Part shown: positions 44,097-55,023 of the stretch, one piece after another
How the letters are laid out: each line of letters begins with the position of its first letter
How positions within the stretch are numbered: the stretch's first letter is position 1
Origin: Rugalucina vietnamica
Lineage: Eukaryota; Mollusca; Bivalvia; Lucinida; Lucinidae
Length of the DNA: 64,000 nucleotides
Direction of reading: 5' to 3'
Assembly: GCA_964017185.1 (NCBI GenBank)
Contig: OZ024870.1
Span: forward strand, 59,498,812-59,562,811
Notes under the pieces: generated by a model
Databases searched by the model: none
What the model saw: only the letters and a program-made list of their open reading frames with translations
What the model was told of the DNA's origin: nothing
Program-made: the position numbers and the translations under genes

Positions 44097-44925
44097 AACT
44101 GAAATCATGTTAATAATGCCTTGGATCCAAAATAAGCAACTTATTATTCAGAGCATCCTTCATGCAGCTTTTTTTCCAAATATTAAAGTAGAAGAAAATT
44201 TCTCTTTGAGAAGTTCCAGCTGTTTGTGAAACATACCCCACTGGCTTATGTTATAACTGTATATTGTAACATTTTCATCACAAATGAAATTTCTTTATTC
44301 TAAAGCTAGTATGTTGTAGTATCTCACTAGCATGTGAATTACATGTGACTGTTTGCAAATTAAGTTGTGAAACTGTCATACTACATTTGTGCATTGTGAC
44401 CTAGTCACTAATCATTCATGACAAAAGTTTTAAGTTTTTAACATGTTTAAAAATTTCATGCGAACTTGTGCAACTAAATGTTTGTGAACCCATCGTAAAT
44501 TCATCACAAACCTGTCTCATTACAGTTGTTCGTGCAAGTGTCGCGAACCTATCACAAATCTGTCGTAAAATTTTGGCAATTAACAATGCTACAAATTTGC
44601 AACACTCGCATGAATGTCATATGACTGTCGGACAACAGTATTGAGAAAAAGTGCGGAAGATGTTGCATCTATCTGATGAGAAAATATTTAACTAAGCCAT
44701 AGTTTTGGAAATGCCATTGGACGCTCGCATGACTGTCATATGAGTGTCTCATGACTAGTATTGCACAACAGTCAGGAGACATATATGCAAAATCAGGCCA
44801 ACATTCGTGAAATTGTTGCATAAATCTTCATATGTATAAATTGGGTTGAAATCACTTCTCTTTGTTACAAAATTGTTTTGAACTAGTCTCCAGTTGTCAC
44901 ATTCCTGGCTTATAGCTTTGTAAAT
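44097..44925. other. Spacer upstream of B4GALT7
   Basis: Contains several diverged repeats of CTCGCATGAATGTCATATGA and CATCACAAACCTGTC type. No gene or clear element end. It probably includes the 5' flank of B4GALT7, but no core promoter motif stands out. Confidence 0.4.
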
Positions 44926-45159
44926 GAGCTGCTGCACAAGAAAACCAACAATCTGCATATGCGAAAAAAAAGACAGAGATCAGCTTTGCAGTAGCTGCAA
45001 AGCTGATCAGCGCCTTTGAATTCGCTACACGCATAGTACAATTCCTCTTCTTCTTAAATCCAAAATTTCAAACTTCTAACATTCTTCTGTGATTGTACAG
45101 TGCAGTTTGTGTCAGACCTGTTCGGGACCCAAATCATTGGTTTTCTCACGCATAGGCTC
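44926..45159 (+). mobile_element. M1 MITE upstream of B4GALT7
   Basis: Full-length copy (GAGCTGCTGCACAAG to TAGGCTC) flanked by AAAT (44922-44925, 45160-45163). It ends 53 bp before the B4GALT7 ATG. An acceptor-like TTGCTACATTTCAG (45170-45183) lies between, so the MITE may sit in a 5' UTR intron. Confidence 0.8.
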
Positions 45160-45212
45160 AAATTGTGTCTTGCTACATTTCAGGTTTCATGACCAGCTGA
45201 TTTAGATGTTGC

Positions 45213-48200
45213 ATGGCCAGAAGGATCAGCCTGATAAAATGTCTGGTAGTGGCAGCCATTTTATACTCCATAACCTTGACATTTATTTTCATCAAGTACA
45301 GTCCTGGAGTTGGGGTCTTCTCAAAACCATCCGAAACAGATGACAGTGCTGTGCCTCCAGTGCAAAGACAAAGGACTGTTTCAAATGTGTTCAGTGAAAA
45401 AGATAAAAGGAACATTGAGAAGGGAGATAAATCTGACGAAATAGATTGGGGTCCTCATAAGTTAGCTGTAATAGTGCCATTTAGAGATAGACTAGAGGAA
45501 CTGATAGAATTTGCGCCATATATACATAATTACTTGACAAAGAAGAAAGTGAGACACAAAATCTTTGTTATAAATCAAGTTGATAACTTAAGGTGAGTTA
45601 GATTTCAAGTTAGAATGAGTTTAAGTACATTTGATCCGATGTATAAGCAAATGTGCTATATTTCATCGAACAGGTTCTTGTTTCTATAGAATGTTGGTTT
45701 ATTTTCTTTGAACATCTGTATCATGCGGACCGACCTTAAATATTAAAACAGGTTAATGAATAATGATAGGCAGTAACAGAGTTTAACTGTAAGCAAAAGT
45801 TTATTATAGAGGCCGTCTTTTGAAAGTTTTACTATATACATGTACAAAATTAGAGTTAAGGTAAGAAAATGTCACAATTTTCATTTTCAAAAGTCAAATT
45901 TACTTTTACAGCCGTGAACAGCCTTTCATTTACAGCCTTTTGTTTCGGTTGAAACTTAGACGGATGGCTACCTTGTTGGGAAAGAGCTAGTCATTCTGCT
46001 TTTTGAGTGTGTTGTCGGAAAAATGTTGTGTTATATTTTATGTATTTTCTTTCCCACCTGGTGTCTCATGTTAGGACCTTAAATTTAATTGCATTGATTC
46101 CTGGTCCCCCCCCCCCCCATTCTTACATTAAAGATGTACATGTATTGAAAACTGTTGATTTCACCAGTTATATTTCTTTATTCTACAGGTTTAATCGTGC
46201 TTCCTTAATCAATGTTGGTGTGTTGGAAAGTGATAATGACTGTGATTACATTGCTATGCATGATGTTGATCTACTGCCTGTCAATCCCAAGTTAGACTAC
46301 TCTTACCCTGCTGAAGGACCATACCACATAGCTTCACCAGAGTTTCATCCCTTGTATCATTATAAGACATTCATTGGTGGAATTTTGCTGATGACTAAGA
46401 GGCATTTTACACAGGTAATTTCATTTAATGTTCTTGGCATGAAGAAATGTCATGAATACATGTAAGTGTCTAGTCAGAACCAAGAACAATATAGGTGTTA
46501 TCTCTTGTTCTCAAAACAGAATATATACTGATACTCATTCAAAACTTTATTCCAGCTGTCGCCGAGACACATTACAAAAACATGCTTACATTACGAAAAC
46601 ATGCCCGCAATACATGTATATAGAATTTTCTAAAGCTGAAACCGGGCGGTTCTAATGAGTACCCACAATGTATGATTTGGATCAAATATAAAGTAAATAG
46701 ATATACCTCTGTACACACCAAAAATTGTGCATGGTTAAATTGTATAGCAAGTCTTTAATTTGTTACAGATAAATGGGATGTCAAACAGATATTGGGGTTG
46801 GGGTAGAGAAGATGATGAGCTTTATGTGCGACTCAAGAAAGCAATTTTAAAAGTGAGTACTCACATTCCTTGATGATGTGATATAACATATAAATGATGG
46901 GATGATCAAAAATTGTGGTCTTCTCTTGATATGTTTTGGACTCACATTTCAAAAAAATTGATTAATAGTTTTTTTTCATGTTTATCCTACCTTCAAATTC
47001 ATTGTGATTTTTTATCATTTTGCAAAAGGTATTCTTTCATAACCCCTCCATATGAGCTGCATCATGAGAAACCAGATCTTTGAAAATGCCAAAAACAGAG
47101 GTGCAGATCAACTGCACAGCTGATCAGAACCTATGTTTTCACTTAATAGATAGATCAAACCCTCTTCTTCTTTAATCCAAAATTTAAAGCTTCCAGCACT
47201 AATGCACTAGTCATTTGTAACCACGCCCCTCCCCCCCCCTCGGGGAATATCGGGGACTGACATTTGCCCAAATGCCCGCCTCACCCTGCGGTATTGCTCG
47301 TTGGTAAAACCACTGCTGTTTTCCTCCCGCAGCCTGCTATCTTTTCATTTCACAGCCCTTTTTGCCTATATAATATAGCAAACTCCGTGTATTTCCCCTG
47401 CACTGCCGTGGCAAAACTTTGATTGAAGCCGCCCTCCTCTGGGGGTGGAGTAGGGCCTTGGTTACAAATGACTAGTGCATGAGACTGCCATCCTGGTTTA
47501 TGTCAAACCTAGTTGGAAACCCCGAAGATTGTTTTTCATGCATGGTACTTCATAATATGCATTGATATTTTAGGTAAGACGTCCTGACAACAGAACAATA
47601 ACAACTGGTACAGCAACTTTCAAGCACATACATGATAAACGTGTGCGACCACGAGACAATAAGAGATACTTTGACCAAAAACAGGTAAAAATGTTACTTC
47701 TATGTTTACGTACATTACAATACATGTATTTTTAGTGATTTTACACTGTTTAACATATTTTTGAGGATAAGATTCCAGATTGAGTATAGATAAGATTTCA
47801 GATTGAGAAATTGGTGGTTCAAACTTAACCCATATTTGACAAATGCATTCACCCAAGATCATCATTTGGGTGAGTCCACTGTCTGTTTTAGGGGCATCAG
47901 GAGTGATTTTGAATTTTTATTCCAGTTTTGAATGAAAATCCTCAAAGTAAACAGACTAACTTCATATGGGACGCGGCATTTTGCGGCGTTACATCTTGGG
48001 CTATACTGTTTGCCTATGTCCCATGAAAAACATGCCAGACTTAAATGAGTTAAGTAGCACCAGTTTAGGTCCTTGAGCAAGAGACATGAACTTTGGTTAA
48101 TATTCAGGAAGTGGTGGCTCCAACCTGGAAAAATGTTACATGTAACTTCGAGGTCAAATAAACAAATGCTTATTTAGGCGTACAAGTTAATTGTTGTTTA

Positions 48201-48626
48201 CATATTTACATATAGTAAAACTGTTGTCATTCACAGGCTTTACAAAGAAACGGTCCTTAACACTGTCAAGTATGAGGTAGTTCACCACAAACTAGTCATC
48301 GGCCACACCCAAGTGACAATATTTGAGGTGAAACTAAACTGTGATTATGGGAAACCACCTTAGTGCTTTTAGTAATTCTCACTTTTTATTTGCAGAAAAC
48401 TAGTAAATTGGACAAAGAAACAGGCCTTAACACGGTCAAGTACGAGGTGGTACGCCATGAACTAGTCATAGATCATGCCCCAGTGACGATGTTTGAAGTG
48501 AAGCTGAACTGTGATTATGGGAAAACACCCTGGTGCCTGAAATCTGAGGATCATCATCTGTTACAGGCCACCCCCGCCCCGCCAAACCTAGATGTGCCAA
48601 AGATCCAGAATAAAAATCAAAAATAA
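45213..48626 (+). CDS. B4GALT7: Xylosylprotein beta-1,4-galactosyltransferase (galactosyltransferase I), five exons
   Basis: Exons 45213-45592, 46189-46414, 46769-46852, 47574-47684 and 48396-48626 have GT-AG borders and join in frame to 343 residues (vertebrate enzyme ~330). A short cytosolic head and one membrane segment (residues ~7-27, [20 protein letters not shown]) mark a type II Golgi protein. The GT7 fold shows VPFRDR (nucleotide binding), [10 protein letters not shown] across the exon 1/2 join, the metal-binding DVD in [31 protein letters not shown] (acceptor/catalytic) and TATFKHIHD. The C-terminus keeps GLNTVKYEV and TPWC. The enzyme transfers galactose from UDP-Gal to xylose on proteoglycan cores, the second step of the glycosaminoglycan linker. 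Introns carry MITEs and a decayed exon copy. AATAAA overlaps the stop region (48608-48624). Confidence 0.95.
46571..46715 (+). mobile_element. M2 MITE fragment in B4GALT7 intron 2
   Basis: Shares CATTACGAAAACATGCCC and CGGTTCTAATGAGTACCCAC with M2, but the left palindrome arm is deleted, so the long hairpin is gone. Confidence 0.5.
47054..47550 (+). mobile_element. M1 MITE in B4GALT7 intron 3, split by an M3 MITE
   Basis: M1 sequence from GAGCTGCATCATGAG to TTCCAGCACT, then after 47480 again from GAGACTGCCATCCTGG to CATGCATGG. The left flank is ATAT; the right TIR is degraded. Confidence 0.65.
47202..47480. mobile_element. M3 MITE, complete copy, inside M1
   Basis: Perfect 22-bp inverted ends: ATGCACTAGTCATTTGTAAC (47202) continues CA, and the complement ends at 47480. 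The interior is C-rich at the left, with CGGGGAATATCGGGG. The outermost TGCA may be a palindromic target duplication rather than part of the TIR. Partial relatives: 5881-5995, ~24440-24634 and 51264-51400. Confidence 0.65.
47872..48060. repeat. Left arm of an inverted pair around the last B4GALT7 exon
   Basis: GAGTCCACTGTCTGTTTTAG to CCAGACTTAAATGAGTTAA is, with moderate divergence, the reverse complement of 48634-48808. Key shared words are GGGCTATACTGTTTGCCTAT and AGGAGTGATTTTGAATTTTT. Probably two copies of one dispersed repeat in opposite orientation. Confidence 0.6.
48237..48366 (+). pseudogene. Decayed duplicate of the last B4GALT7 exon
   Basis: Aligns without gaps over ~43 codons to exon 5 (48408 onward), including LNTVKYEVV and [11 protein letters not shown]. 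It is preceded by an acceptor-like TCACAG at 48231-48236, but splicing there would shift the frame by one base and hit TAA within eight codons. In the homologous frame the Trp codon of TPWC is TAG (48361-48363). Changes include many silent third-position ones as well as replacements. Confidence 0.85.
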
Positions 48627-48633
48627 AAACATT

Positions 48634-48808
48634 AACACATTTAAGCCTGGCATCCTATTTGTGGGATATAGGCAAACAGTATAGTCCCATATGTGATGCT
48701 GCAGACTGTGATGTGCGGTTTGGGGCGAGAGGACTTTCATAAAAAAAAATAGAAATGAAAATTTATAATCACTTCTGGTGCTCCTAAAAACGAAAGTGGA
48801 CTCTCACA
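48634..48808. repeat. Right arm of the inverted pair around the last B4GALT7 exon
   Basis: Reverse complement of 47872-48060 with moderate divergence. It begins 8 bp after the stop codon, so it is in the 3' UTR or just beyond; AACACATTTAAGCCTGGCAT marks its start. Confidence 0.6.
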
Positions 48809-49120
48809 AATGACACTATTATGGGAATACCTGTTGTTCGGAATTATGTCAAGGACCAACACAAACTGGCTCATAATACCTTAGAAGATGGTTAACTTGA
48901 AAAATTTTAATTGGGCAGTACATGTACTAACATGTAGCGAAAACAAAGTCACTAACCCATTTTCCTATCATGGTGTCTTCAATAGGTACCTTTGTTTGTG
49001 CAAAATAATGTGACTCGAGTGATGTAACAATGTTCAATTTCTTCAAAATAACTTTTACAAGGTGCCATGAAAGTCTTATATTTAAGATCCCTGTATTCTT
49101 ACTGTGTGAGCCCGTAAAAT
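48809..49120. other. Spacer, no gene seen
   Basis: AT-rich 3' flank of B4GALT7. 48935-48960 has a hint of eroded M1 sequence (TAGCGAAAACAAAGTCACT). Confidence 0.4.
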
Positions 49121-49354
49121 GAGCCATTGCATGAGAAAACCAACAATTTGGGTTTCCGAACAGGTCGACACAAACCGGCCTGTACAGTCACAGAAGCAGG
49201 CTAGAAACTTGAAATTTCAGGTTTAGGAAGAAGAGGAATTGTACTATCCATATAGCGAACACAAAGGCACTGATCAGCTTCGCAGTTACTGCGAAGCTGA
49301 TCTGGGCCTTTGTTTTCGCCTATTCAAATTGTTTGCTTTCTCATGCGAAGGCTC
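49121..49354 (-). mobile_element. M1 MITE, reverse, full length
   Basis: GAGCCATTGCATGAG to GAAGGCTC, with AAAT on both flanks. The inner palindrome GATCAGCTTCGCAGTTACTG is intact. Confidence 0.8.
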
Positions 49355-49517
49355 AAATCTTTACCATTTGACCTTACTGCCAAAAAAGTCTTGGAAGTGA
49401 CAGAATGGCAAATATTTCAATCTCTGATCTTGAGGTTGTTCCTAGCTCTAGATGTCTGTGAGACGTATGTCTGTACACCATTGTTACTGTTAAAATTAGG
49501 ATTTTTCTCAGTAAAAT

Positions 49518-49736
49518 GAGCCGCCGCATCAGAAAACCAACAAATTGTATATGCGAAAACAAAGACGCAGATCAGCTTCGCAGTAACTGCAAAGCTGATT
49601 AGCGCCTTTTTTCACTATATGGATAGTACAATTTCTCTTCTTCTTAAAACCAAAAAATTGAAGCTTCTAGCCTTCCTCTGTGACTGTACAGACTTGTTTG
49701 TATCGGACCTGGTCGGAAACCCCCAAAGAATGGCTC
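49518..49736 (+). mobile_element. M1 MITE, forward
   Basis: GAGCCGCCGCATCAG to TGGCTC, with AAAT on both flanks. The right TIR is shortened by a small deletion. Confidence 0.8.
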
Positions 49737-49740
49737 AAAT

Positions 49741-50090
49741 AGTAGTTTGAACTAATTTTTGATAGGATAAATCTTCGTTTTAGAACTGTTTACACTTTTG
49801 TGATACATTGTTTCTTATTTTTATACTATAAAAGTTTAGTATATATCTCTTTGAAGTGTTTTGGCACATATAAATGTAGAATCATGAAAATTTATTGAGA
49901 AATGACCATAAGTTCAGACATGAAAGATGCCACATTATTCATTGTGTCATCATATGATATATTCAATTTCAAAGAAGACTGGCATTGTGTACCTGTATAA
50001 TTAGTTGCTACTTGCAAAAAGGAATTAAATAGCTAGTTCAGATGCTGGGCATGACCTCATCAGTGTACATTGGACATAAAGCAAGTAACT
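49741..50090. other. Spacer, no gene seen
   Basis: AT-rich, unrecognised. Confidence 0.45.
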
Positions 50091-50094
50091 AAAT

Positions 50095-50329
50095 GAGCCG
50101 CGACGCGAGAAAACCGGTCTTCGGGGTTTCCGACCAGGTGCGACACAAATTGGCCTGTACAGTTACAGAAGCAGGCTAGATGCTTGAAATTTTGGCTATA
50201 AGTAGAAGAGAAATTGTACTATACGAGTAGCGAAAACAAAGGCGCTGATCAGCTTCGCAGTTACTGCGAAGCTGATCTGCGCCTTTGTTTTCGCATAGGC
50301 AATAATCCCGTTTTCTCACGATGCGGCTC
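50095..50329 (-). mobile_element. M1 MITE, reverse, full length
   Basis: GAGCCGCGACGCGAG to ATGCGGCTC, with AAAT on both flanks. It carries the best-preserved inner hairpin: GCGAAAACAAAGGCGCTGAT pairs with ATCTGCGCCTTTGTTTTCGC. Confidence 0.85.
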
Positions 50330-50333
50330 AAAT

Positions 50334-51109
50334 AAAAGAAACTGTTTTTGCATATAATGACAAAACATAACAAAAACAATGTATGTGTGCATTTTGCTGA
50401 ATAAATTATTTTATGTTATGTTATTTAAGGACAAAACAAAGATCAGCCTCCAGAACTACACTTGCAGACAAGCTGTCATTCAGGTCCCAATATAGCATCA
50501 CTTAACAGAGTCTTGTTAATCCAAACAGTTAAACTTAGGATTTCACTACCTTGCACAAGATGTTTGTATATTGATTCAAGGTATATTGTACTCAGTGGAC
50601 AAACATATGTACTGTACATGTTTTTTCTTGGCTCCTATGACAAAAACTTGTTCTCATACATGTATATGTCTTTCAGCTTATATAAACTTTAAACCAGTTT
50701 TTATACTGTTTAATGTTGAAGTAAATAAGAGTTTACTATAACTTGTAATTTGAATTTAAGTATTTTTGAGGATCACAGGAAGTGAGTGGTCATTTCGTAT
50801 AAAATTTCTTGAATGAGACTTCGGCGAGTTTGATAAATTTCATATGAAATGACCATGAGTGTAAAATTGGTTTTGTCATATGACTCCCAAAAAAGGATAT
50901 TATCGCTTTCAAAGTGCATGTATTTTCAATGAAAGTTTACATGGTTGTAATGGATGTTGTCAATAAAGTTACATGTGTGGTCATAACACTTTTTATTACA
51001 CAACATTATTCACTGGAAAACAGTGACGACATATGATAAATTTATTTATGTCATTCCTATTAAATACATGTAGCTAGTGCAATACAAACCAAAAGACAGC
51101 ATTTAATGA
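50334..51109. other. Spacer, no gene seen
   Basis: AT-rich. The stretch ending GAATAAATTATTTTATGTTA (50398-50428) resembles a retroposon tail but was not traced further. Confidence 0.4.
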
Positions 51110-51263
51110 AAAAGGGCTGTGTTATGAGGGGGTTTCTGACCAGATCTGACACAAAGAAAGCCATAGGAAACAGAGGGTAGAAAGTCTAGTTTTGGATTTA
51201 TGAAGAAGAGGTATTGTTCTATCAATGAATGAAAATTAAAGACACTATTCAGCTTCTCAGCTA
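51110..51263 (-). mobile_element. M1 MITE fragment
   Basis: Eroded reverse M1 (GTTTCTGACCAGATCTGACA, AAGAAGAGGTATTGT) cut off in the inner palindrome where M3 sequence starts. Confidence 0.5.
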
Positions 51264-51425
51264 TGCATTAGTCACTTGTAACCACTGTCCTGGGGAGGGC
51301 AGGGGGCTTACCACGTGGAAATAAGGGAGGGGGTTGATTTTCAATTTGTCCCCCAATGCGGGGGACTACCAGGGGTATCTGGGCCTATATTGTGCATTTA
51401 GCAAAAAAAAAAAAAAAAAAAAAGA
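51264..51425. mobile_element. M3 MITE fragment and poly-A
   Basis: Starts ATGCATTAGTCACTTGTAAC like the M3 terminus, then is G-rich. It ends in a ~24-base A run (51403-51425). No right TIR. Confidence 0.4.
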
Positions 51426-51480
51426 AAAAACAAGGTTTGTTTATTACATGGTCAATATAATAGATGAGCTGTCAATAAAT

Positions 51481-51714
51481 GTGCCGCCTCATGGGAAAAC
51501 CAACAATCTGCATAGGCGAAAACAAAGACGCAGATCAGCTTCGCGGTAACTGCGAAGCTGATCAGCGCCTTTGTTTTCGCTACTAGGATAGTACATATCC
51601 TCCTCTACTTAAACCCGAAATTTCAAGCTTCTAGCTCTTTTCTGTGACTGTACAGGCTGATTTGTGTCAGACCTGTTCGGAAACCACATCATTGGTTTTC
51701 CCACGAGGTGGCTC
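51481..51714 (+). mobile_element. M1 MITE, forward, full length
   Basis: GTGCCGCCTCATGGG to GAGGTGGCTC, with AAAT on both flanks. The inner palindrome is perfect over CAGCTTCGCGGTAACTGCGA. Confidence 0.8.
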
Positions 51715-51888
51715 AAATCTACTGGTGCTTTGATTGTCCCAGACTCCAATTGTTGATAAACAGAAGAAAAAAGTCCATGCCTGGCGCATTATCTGTTATT
51801 TAATATTAAAAGTTTTTGTTCTTTAGTAGGACAGGCTCTGTAAGTACTGTTGTTAGAGTTGTGCTGGATCAAGCTAGGTTCAGCTTAT

Positions 51889-51985
51889 GAGCCGCAGGAT
51901 AAGAAGACCAAAAATCTGCATATGAGAAAAACAAAGGAGCAGATCAGCTGTGCAGTTACTGCAGATCAGCGCCTTTGCTTTCACA
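51889..51985 (+). mobile_element. M1 MITE fragment (5' part)
   Basis: GAGCCGCAGGATAAGAAGAC through the inner palindrome, then lost. Confidence 0.55.
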
Positions 51986-52100
51986 ACACAGAGTCTGTTA
52001 CTGGTTATAGTATGTACACTGGTTATTCTCTGTGAAGTTAAGCTTGCCTAGGGATAGGAGTGGTTATGATAATTGGCCATCCAACATGTCATAGCTTTTT

Positions 52101-52399
52101 CATTACGAAAACTTGCCCATGCAGTAAACAGAGATTTTTTGAGCTTGAAAAATTGAAAATTTTCAGCTGAAAATATTTGATATTTTTTCTTATTTTTGCT
52201 CAAAACATAGATTGTGGATACACATTAGAACCTCCTCGCCGATGTGGTACCTCCTCGCCGATGCGGTTCTAACGAGTACCCACAATCTATGTTTTGGAGC
52301 AAAAATAAGAAAAATAGACATACCCCTGCATACCCCAGTTTTACTATATGAAAGTGGGGTATAAGGGGGTATTCATTACATGGACATGTTGTCCTGATG
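52101..52399 (+). mobile_element. M2 palindromic MITE, uninterrupted reference copy
   Basis: CATTACGAAAACTTGCCC to TTGTCCTGATG. The central hairpin has a small duplication, CCTCCTCGCCGATG twice. Shows the empty site AAAAATAAGAAAAATAGACA used to date element C. Confidence 0.7.
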
Positions 52400-54111
52400 T
52401 TACCGTGGGTTTTTAGCAAGAAAGCTGCCAAACAGAACCATATTCACTGTTCTTGGTCTTTGTCAAACACACTCTGAAATAAAGGCTGTTTGAAAACCCA
52501 AACATATGGCTGTGCATTACAAAAACCTTGAAAACTGGGTAGTGCACAGGATGGATTCTTGAAATGTTACATGTATTTAAGCCCTGGTATGGCATGCATT
52601 TACCTTGGTACTATGTTGTGGATTTTGTTATTTTGATTGCAGTATAATTTATTTGAAAATACATTATAGAATTTAAGACATTGTCTTTTATATGAATGCC
52701 CAATTCTCAATCAAACAAAAAGGGAGTCAGTTGTTTTTGTACCAATGTACTGACAAACAGAATATTCATTGAAAACACATATTTTCTCAAAATGTATTGT
52801 AGGCAGACCATTCAAAATTGGCTTGACTCTATATAAAGAGTCATTGGGTGCTTGTGTCTCTCAAATAGCTTAGGTTATTCTTAAAGGGGAACTCAAAGTA
52901 TTAAAGAACTGGCGATTGGACCCTTGATTTTCATTACATATGCTGGTCATGTTGGTGACTATTGATAATCCTAACTAAATAAGGCAAACCACGCTACAGT
53001 ATGTAACATAGAAGCCTCTTGTGGTCTAGTAAACCAGGGATTGTGAGTTCTATACTTCTCCAGTCTTCCGGATAAGGTGACGAGGTCATTCTACTAGTAC
53101 CTTAGCTGTTGAGTGCCAACCATATATTTGTCTCCCAAAAGCTTCTTGACAACCAGTTATTATGAAGCAATATACTCCAACAATTTGAGCTTTGAAGAAT
53201 TGATTCATTGATATCTGACCCTACTCCCATGTCACTGAGATTTCAAATCAAGTGTAGCTTTGAAGACATTAATGTGTTTTATTAAAATTACTAGAATACA
53301 ATATATCCTGTTTCAGAATGTCTACAATACATGTAATATTATCTCACCAGCTGTAAGTCTTTCTTCTTAAATCAAAGCCAATCTTGGCCAATCAAAGCCA
53401 TATTTTATATTGGAGCCTCTTTTTTATGCTGAATATTAATAAATCATAGATCCCCCGACATACCCACACACACAAAAAAAATGAAAAAGAAAAAAAAATG
53501 CAGAAACTACATTCTCGAAAGTAAGTGTCATTCCCTGTATGTATTATCATCCAGTAACATGTATTTTAACTCGATGATTCTACTAATCTCGGGTTCCATT
53601 TTCAGAGATAGAATTTAGTTTTAGAATCTTCAGTGACAAAGTTACTTTTTCAAAATCGTGGACCAAAAATGATATTTTTCCATCATTTCTTAACGCTCTG
53701 AACGAAAGTTCTTTGACTTAGCATGTAAGCTTAGTACTCTATTCAGTTTTGTATTAAGAGGATTTAATGGGGTCAAAAATGAAAATTACAGATAGTTTGA
53801 AATTAGTTCAGTTAAACTGGTCAACGGTGCTTTACAGATTTGTTTATATTTAGCTTCAGTCGCAAAATAAACAATCTCATTATTCTTGCAACACATTTCT
53901 TTAAGTTCAGAGATTAAACGAATTATGCCTTTTGAAACTGCTTAAACTGCACGTTAGCACAGCTTGGTTAGGATCTGTTTCGACCTGGTTCAAAAGGGAA
54001 TTAAGATGACTGAAATACTACTTAGGAAATAAAAAGGACACATGCTTAATCGGCTTTTGTTTTATGCAACGTAAACATTATAAGTTATGAAGAATTACAG
54101 CGATCACATGT
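52400..54111. other. Spacer, no gene seen
   Basis: 1.7 kb of AT-rich DNA without a credible frame, tandem repeat or element end on either strand. Confidence 0.4.
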
Positions 54112-54115
54112 ATAT

Positions 54116-54349
54116 GAGCCGCCTCATGGGAAAACCAACAATCTGCATAAGCGAAAACAAAGACGCAGATCAGCTTCGCGGTAACCGCGAAGCTGATCAG
54201 CGCCTTTGTTTTCGCTACTCGGATAGTACAATTCCTCTTCTTCTTAAATCCAAAATTTCAAGCTTCTAGCTCTTTTCTGTGCTTGTACAGCTTGGTTTGT
54301 GTCAGACCTGGTCGGAAACCACATTGTTGGTTTTCCCACGAGGCGGCTC
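54116..54349 (+). mobile_element. M1 MITE, forward, reference copy
   Basis: The best-conserved TIRs of the family: GAGCCGCCTCATGGGAAAAC pairs with GTTTTCCCACGAGGCGGCTC (one mismatch). ATAT flanks both ends. Confidence 0.85.
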
Positions 54350-54425
54350 ATATATGCATTTAATACTTTAATCTGCAAAGAGAAAACGTAGCTTTGGAGT
54401 TACTTCAGGTCAAAATGGTGTTATT

Positions 54426-54681
54426 CATTACGAAAACTTGTCCATGCAGTATAGAGAATTATTTTCAGAATTAAAAATTGAAAATTTCGTTGGAAACAAT
54501 CTGATTATTTTCATACGTTTGGTCAAAACATTGATTGTGACGAGGCGGTGCTAACGAGTACCCACAATCTATGTTTTGGATCAAAAATAAGGAAAATAGG
54601 TATACCCATGTAAACCCCAGTTTTACTGCATAAAAGTGGGGTATAAGGGGGTATACATTTCACTGACATGTTTTCCTGTTG
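54426..54681 (+). mobile_element. M2 MITE with deleted palindrome arm
   Basis: CATTACGAAAACTTGTCC to TTTTCCTGTTG. The left arm of the central hairpin is shortened (ATTGATTGTGACGAGGCGGT). Confidence 0.6.
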
Positions 54682-55023
54682 TATATGTGATATCTTTAAA
54701 TTTGGATAAAACAGTGGTCTTGGAAACACATCAACATAATGAACGGTCTGGTCTGATTCTTCATAGTTCATGGCCATTTATCTTTTGAATTGTGACCATT
54801 GCATGGCTTCAAGAGTTTTGCAACAATGTTTTCGTAGCCTACAAATGCGAGAAACTTTGTGGTAGGTTGGAAATAAATAAAGATGTAGTAACAGATACTG
54901 TTGATTCGTTGAACACTGTGATGTTCAATTTATTCATTCAAAAATTAAAGATATTGGAGATACTTAATTGTGCTGAATTAATCATTGATCAAGCTAATTA
55001 ACACAGTATTAATTAAGGAACAA

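Noticed and set aside
48237-48366. Functional alternative last exon of B4GALT7
   Set aside because: Wrong splice phase at the visible acceptor and a stop in place of the conserved Trp codon; called a pseudoexon instead.
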